The translations under genes and the position numbers were made by a program. A stretch of 64,000 bases of DNA, taken from Tetmemena sp. SeJ-2015. Taxonomy: Eukaryota > Ciliophora > Spirotrichea > Sporadotrichida > Oxytrichidae. The notes under the pieces were generated by a model, which saw nothing but the letters and a program-made list of their open reading frames with translations, did no database searches and was not told where the DNA came from. Numbering within the stretch: the first letter of the stretch is position 1; each line of letters starts with the position of its first letter. This document shows positions 58,962-64,000 of this stretch, one piece after another. Location of the stretch: positions 62,001-126,000 of the forward strand of contig JAJKFJ010021154.1 in the NCBI GenBank assembly GCA_027382625.1. The letters run 5' to 3'.

Positions 58962-60985
58962 ATGGAAGTAGAAACTCAACAATCTTTTGATGCAGTGGTG
59001 AATACAAGTGACATGTATATTCACCCTTCGAGATAGGCTGCTCTCTCTGGCTATAAAGAATCTTCCTCTCGGACTGAGTAGAGAAGGGACAGCAGAGAGA
59101 AAAGATACTGAGATAAAAATGATGATCGTGATTACAGGAGCGACAGGTATAGAGATAGCAAGTATAGGTATATTGCTCAAATATTTAAGATATTTAAAAT
59201 AATTGAAAATATAATTTTAAAAGAATAGTGATAGAGACAGAGGGGGTGCTGACGATAGAAGGAAATCGAGCAGATACTCTCCAAATGAGGAAAAGGATAA
59301 GAAAAGAAAGTCATCCAAGTCAAAGTCCTCAGAGAAAACGAAGTAGAGAACTTCAAAATCTAAATCACCTCAAAAAGAGAAGAAGCCCAGATCTCGTACA
59401 CGAAGTAAATCCGCTTCTCCCAGGCATAGAAACTACTCGGAGTACTATCAAGATAAATATAGATAAGAGCGTGAGAGAAGACCCAAAAGGGAGTCTAAGT
59501 GGACTGATAAGCCTTTGAATTATTGTGGAAGCTTCACTCTAAATTAATCATCAACGAATTGTGAGATAGGGCAGTAGCTTACTCCTGATCTTCAGGAATT
59601 GGCAAATAAGTTATATGCTGCAAATCCTGCTCTGACTTTAAATACAACGCCCTATTATTATCACTGGTCACCGGGATTGCACCCAAATATCACTAAGCTG
59701 TTAAATGATCCGATGAAATTCAAAAAGAAAGTTTACATCCCTTAGTCTCAACACATCAATTTCGTCGGACTCTTAATAGGACCTAAGGGAACTTATCAGA
59801 AGAAGCTTGAAGATGAGACGGGCTGCAAACTCTTGATTAGAGGAAAGTAAGTATATTTAGTAGAAGTAAGTATTTATTTAGTCGAAACTAGATAAGAGAT
59901 TATGTGCAGGGATAACCGATAGTAAACCAAAACAATGTTCGAGACGATCCTGAGGACTCTCATGTCATTGTATTATAAATGATAGTTTAATCTGTATGCA
60001 GGTGGTCGGAGATACCGAGAAGTAAGTAAATGATGCTGAAACTACAATCATGAATATCCTATTTGCAAATGATGAAGAGAGAAATAAGATCAGAGCAGAG
60101 TAGTTGAAAGTAGCAGAGGAATTGAATAGTCAAATATTTCCATTTTAGAACGATGACTCTATGATGACACCATATGGACCACCAAGCCCCTCTGCTTTTG
60201 TCCTTCCAATTCCAAATGATTGTGTTGGCTTGATTATTGGTAAGGGAGGAGAGACAATAAGAAATTTGCAGCTCTAAAGCGGAGCAAAAATACAAGTAGC
60301 TAAAAAGGAGTTAGCAGGAAGTCAGCAGAGAAATGTATTCATAGAGGGCCCTTAAGAAAGATACGATTTAGCCAAGAAATTGATTGAAGAGATAGTCAGT
60401 GAGGCCAGAAAGCTAAACAAAACTTCAAGCTCTGGTTATTTCGGAAGTAATCTAAATGGGATTAGTGGAGAGGTGAATCCATTTCCAGGACCTCATATTC
60501 CATTTGCAATTCCAAATCAATTGACTGGACTGATAATCGGTAAAAATGGCGACACGATAAAGTAGTTGCATAATAAATGCGGTGCTTACATTTTTATTCC
60601 CAAGGTTCATGATGCAACAAGTAATGAAAGAATACTAGAGTTGTCTGGCAGTGAGGAGTAAATAGAAAGGGCCAAATTAGAAATTGGCAAACTACTAGGA
60701 AACGCAGTATTCGTGAAGCAGCAAGACTATTCAGGAAGTAGTAGTTATAATAACTCTGAGGGGAGGAGTGGAGAATACAAATCCTCAAGGTATAACTATC
60801 CTCCCTACACCAAGAGTGGAAACGAATATCATAACTCTGGTGACTAAGGTAATAGAGCTTAGAGTCATATGCCAAGCTCAAATCAGTATTAGGGAGATGA
60901 GCCAGGAATAGAAGCATAAGATATGATTATGCAATACATGTAAAGTTTATATGAAAATAAAGATGAAATTCTTAAGAGAAATTGA
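58962..60985 (+). CDS. RS-rich protein with three KH domains (SF1/FUBP-like)
   Basis: ATG 58962, TGA 60983-60985. The N-terminal 200 residues are Arg/Ser/Lys-rich ([20 protein letters not shown]-type repeats), as in splicing regulators. The first KH domain resembles SF1/[35 protein letters not shown]. Two more KH domains carry standard GxxG loops: [18 protein letters not shown] and [18 protein letters not shown]. The C-terminus is Tyr/Ser/Asn-rich. The likely role is single-stranded RNA binding in splicing or mRNA control. A 32-nt GT-AG intron lies near 59969-60000 and more splicing or IES near 59849-59920. An AT-rich insert is at about 59170-59223. An in-frame TGA at 59109-59111 disappears if a TAC-flanked 27-nt segment is removed. 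Confidence 0.75.
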
Positions 60986-61042
60986 TCATAATCCAATATT
61001 CATCAATCTTATTTTTAAAAATTAAGCGAGATAAAAATAAAT

Positions 61043-62529
61043 CTCAAAAAATTAACTGCTCAATTTTTATTTGGTATAATCTTTTGATTTATAAGATCTA
61101 TTTTAAGCCTATCCAAAAGTTCGAAGCATTTTTTTCTATAAATTTTTATCTCCCTTGCTAGATATTCTCTAGTTTGGACATCCCTCACGTCATTCCATTG
61201 GCAAAAAATAAGCTTGCTATCTACTGCTATTTCAATAGCAGCTTAGTTATTCCCATGGACGAATCCGATATTCTTTATATCTGTGTATTCTGTGACGAGA
61301 GGTCTACAATCCTCTTGAGTTATTTCGGTCTTTTACTTGGTAGAGTGATCTGCTCTAAGGAATTTGTATCCATTCGAGATCACACCCTATCTTAGGAAAG
61401 CATCAGTTTACTCAAGATTAGGCACTTGAGCCTTCAAAGGTATTGAATTCTGGATTATTTGTACTTGAAATTCAGGATTTTGCATTCTTTCCTATAATCA
61501 TATCTAATTGAAAAATGTTTACTTATTGAATGAATGAGATAACTTGCTCTGAGGGATCCTTCTGATATCTTCTGATCATAAATGATGGAATCTTATTTTG
61601 GTATCTCTGCTTTGAAACTGAGACATCCTCAGGGTGATTGATCAAGTGCTGTTGGCCCTCCTCTGAGAACATGGTAATCTAGTTTTCTACCATTGCTCTC
61701 CAAAAAATCTTTACTTAGTCATCCAAGAGCTTCAACACTGTCGATTTATCAGTTTCATGCATCATACGCACATTCCCTCCAAGAAGGGGGTATGTTTACT
61801 GGAGGGCTTCATCAACTTCAGGCATTCCAAGCTAAACAATATTTTAAAATTGAAAGGCCTAATTCCTTATTAAGAATGCTTAAGTCAGATATTCTCGTTA
61901 AAAGACTTACATATATTCCCGCAGTTGAAACATCAAAAGAGTACGTTACTGGAGAAGCTACTTTTGTTTCCTAGTAAGTTTTCAGGTCAAATATTTTCTC
62001 ATCTCTCAGTTGGAAGTTATAGACCCCAAACTCAGGCAAGTAGTTCCACGATAGGTTGCTAACAGTAAATCTATTTGCATCATTCTTGATCTTGAATAGG
62101 TTTGTTTGCTGATCATAAGTGAAGTAGAATTGCACAGTGAGTAAGTAGAGACTATTATCATTTAAATTCAACCAATCGAACTTAAGTCTCTATGAGAGTT
62201 CAGCTAGATTTTATCTCGTGTTGGGATCTTAGGGGCCTTTCGGGACGGTTATAAAACTCTAGCTTTAATTCACACTATTATTTTAAGTAGAAAGACTAAT
62301 AAACTTTAAGGATTTCATTTGCGTTAGTCCGATCGTTAGGATTTTTTATTTGGCCATCATAATTGATAGAATTTTCATGGAAGGCATCATCTGGAGCATT
62401 CAATCCCATTATACTATTCTGAAGATTAGTTTGTGCTCTGGATAAATTATTTTCAAGATATTTTTCTCCTTCTTAAGGAACTCTTTGAGGTTCCACAACT
62501 TGCTGTTTCTTTGAACATCCACAACCCAT
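61043..62529 (-). CDS. Unknown protein with N-terminal myristoylation/palmitoylation signal
   Basis: ATG 62529, nominal TGA 61043-61045. Begins MGCGCSKKQQVVEP, a strong signal for N-myristoylation (Gly2) plus palmitoylation (Cys3, Cys5), so membrane anchoring is expected. The following region has a beta-rich segment (SLYLLTVQFYFTYDQQTN, RFTVSNLSWNYLPEFGVYNF) and a helical part (LLGGNVRMMHETDKSTVLKL). No catalytic motif is recognised. Frame breaks near 62200, 61840 and 61680 indicate inserts. Beyond about 61500 the frame is unclear, so the 3' end is tentative. Confidence 0.5.
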
Positions 62530-62781
62530 TTTTAGCTTAATAAAACTTAATTTGATAACAAATACAGTCAAATCTGAATTTAAAAATATTGAAAATATCT
62601 CTTGAAGATATTCTTTGATATTCATATATTATAATAAAATCTCTTAGTGTAAAAAAACCTTAAATGATAGAATTAATAACCTTATCCAAGTATCTTTAAT
62701 TAAGAATATTAAATTAAAATCTTAAAATTCTAATCAAAACTTACTACATAATTAATTAAGAAAGTACTTTCATTGAAGGAA

Positions 62782-64000
62782 TCAAGTGAGAATATCGTTA
62801 TCTTCTTCTTCTGTGCTAGAATTCTCCTAAACCTCTTTTTAATTAGGTGTTGATATTTTATTTATAACTGACTACTCAAGTTATTTTTAATCGTTCTCAG
62901 CTCTCGCACTTTATTTTTCTTGTTGTGCACCTTCTTCATCATAGTCACAAAAGTCAATCATTTAGTCTTGCTGTCTAATTAAATTTTCATCTAATTATTA
63001 CTCCTTCCCCTATGCATTCTAAACTCTTCCTCTTTGTTGTATCATTTCCTTCTAATTCTAATTATCATTAAACCCTTTCTATAGGATCTAAAGTTGCTCC
63101 TTAAGTCTCAAGTTCATCAAATTTTGTTGATTGAATTCTTCTAAAATTTAAGGGTGCAATATATTATCCTCTTTTTCTGGACTGTCAATAGTGATGGCAT
63201 GTTGCATTCTGCTTTGATTTCTTTAAGAAAAGTTTTCAAACTCTTCTTGCTAGCTTTCTCCACTCTCATCCAAATTCCTCTTTTGTTGTGTAAACATGTT
63301 TTCTAAGTGAAATTAATGCTGCTACTCCTGCTCGTGTTCTATTCTTCTTTCTTGAGAGATATTTTCCATAGGCATCCTTTGATAAAACTGGTTGCTAGAG
63401 TCCTACTCCCGATCCAATGCTTCTTCACTTTGATAGTCAGAAGTTTACTTGTTCCCAGGAAACAAACCTAACTTTTTGTCTGATGCTATTTGAGACTGAA
63501 TGAATTCTTTATCTAGCTATTCTTAAATTTAGGGATCTACTGGGAGGAGGGAGCTCAGAGGATTATTTACAAATAAGGCAGCATATTGAGGCCCCTAATT
63601 CACTCCCAAAAGATTTTGAAGGGTTGTAGAAGATTAGTTCATCTACAATTAAGAGTCTGCTTAGTGCTATCTATGCATCATCTCTTAAGTCTAATATTGA
63701 TCGTAAGCTCTGGCTTCTGAAAACTGAAAATCTTTGTTAAGAAAGTTTTGGCCAGGTTATTAGAATACTTAATTATGCTGAAAGTTTAGATTAGCAAGTA
63801 TTTAATCTTGCTAAGTCACCAACCCTTAAAAGTAATGATGAAAAAGATGGGGCGGCACTGGAGGATAACAATCTATGGGTGGATAAATTGGGTCATGCCT
63901 CTGCCTTAATTCTTTGTCACCATGTGCGAATGTGCAATTACTCCCAAAAGGACATTATCCCTCTATTATTAAAAATTACTATTACCTAATTCGACTTACC
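62782..64000 (-). CDS. CCCH zinc-finger protein, Gln-rich (C-terminal part)
   Basis: Runs from the right edge to TGA 62782-62784. Just inside the window is the second half of a CCCH (TIS11-like) finger, CPFGSNCTFAHGDKELRQRH, fitting C-x5-C-x3-H. It is followed by a Pro/Tyr segment (PPIDCYPPVPPHLFHHYF) and a long Gln/Asn/Glu-rich tail of about 330 residues. The exon seems to begin at a GT-AG intron acceptor near 63958; GTAAGT lies at the very edge of the window on the minus strand (63998-63993). CCCH proteins of this type bind AU-rich mRNA and control its decay or translation. Most of the zinc-finger region lies outside. Confidence 0.7.

Noticed and set aside
1..64000. Telomeric repeats (C4A4/G4T4) or telomere-bearing transposon ends.
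   Set aside because: No tandem C4A4 or G4T4 units were seen. The G9 run at 19811 is not telomeric.
1..64000. CRISPR array, rRNA or tRNA genes.
   Set aside because: No regularly spaced repeats and no recognisable rRNA segment or tRNA cloverleaf were noticed by eye. A tRNA scan was not possible.
1..64000. Interpretation as Paramecium-type IESs bounded by TA.
   Set aside because: The flanking repeats vary in sequence and length (AATC, TTTAT, ACTTG, TGAAAAT, 12 nt for the scrambled junction) and several inserts are shorter than the 26-nt minimum in Paramecium.

Overview
The window reads as ciliate DNA that uses TAA and TAG as glutamine and only TGA as stop. Long reading frames full of internal TAA/TAG encode recognisable families: calpain, flap endonuclease, importin-alpha, eIF2B-epsilon, TBC RabGAP, KH proteins. 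The DNA is AT-rich and gene-dense, with GT-AG introns of about 26-110 nt. Many reading frames are also broken by short AT-rich inserts that lack GT-AG ends. These inserts are flanked by perfect direct repeats of 3-7 nt, and removing the insert plus one repeat copy restores the frame and the conserved protein sequence. That is the structure of MDS/IES/pointer DNA in the germline (micronuclear) genome of a spirotrich, probably hypotrich, ciliate of the Oxytricha/Stylonychia type. The repeats have varied sequence and are not limited to TA, which argues against Paramecium. The species itself is inference.

Layout. 1-6.6 kb: 5' part of an unknown gene (minus) and a large leucine-rich/ankyrin repeat gene (plus). 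6.7-23.1 kb: two tandem paralogous giant genes (minus), each with EF-hands followed by a calpain protease domain. 23.6-25.2 kb: two MaoC-like hot-dog dehydratase paralogues (minus). 25.4-28.4 kb: a MORN-repeat gene. 28.5-31 kb: a glutamine-rich protein with a degenerate DDE-transposase-like domain. 31.3-46.4 kb: unknown genes, importin-alpha-like, TBC RabGAP, a YiiX-like cysteine hydrolase, and a C2H2-type zinc-knuckle protein. 46.5-50.7 kb: a damaged FEN1 reading frame, a coiled-coil gene and a small membrane protein. 51-58.8 kb: eIF2B-epsilon in two pieces on opposite strands, with an SMP-domain gene, a coiled-coil gene and a sorting-nexin-like gene lying between them. 59-64 kb: a multi-KH RS protein, a putatively myristoylated protein and a CCCH zinc-finger protein.

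Main discovery: eIF2B-epsilon is scrambled. The N-terminal nucleotidyltransferase and beta-helix part lies on the minus strand (50987-52627). The C-terminal W2 part lies on the plus strand (58046-58819). The two pieces share an exact 12-nt pointer, GATGATGAAAGT, that joins them in frame. Making the functional gene therefore needs an inversion-type join over about 7 kb that contains at least three other genes. A second strong result is an internal control: insert positions in the first calpain gene are uninterrupted in its paralogue next door.

Many genes sit in very tight divergent pairs (43-120 bp between start codons) or convergent pairs (about 75-215 bp). Coordinates are for the germline order. 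Start codons and internal exon limits are approximate where IESs or introns were not all resolved.
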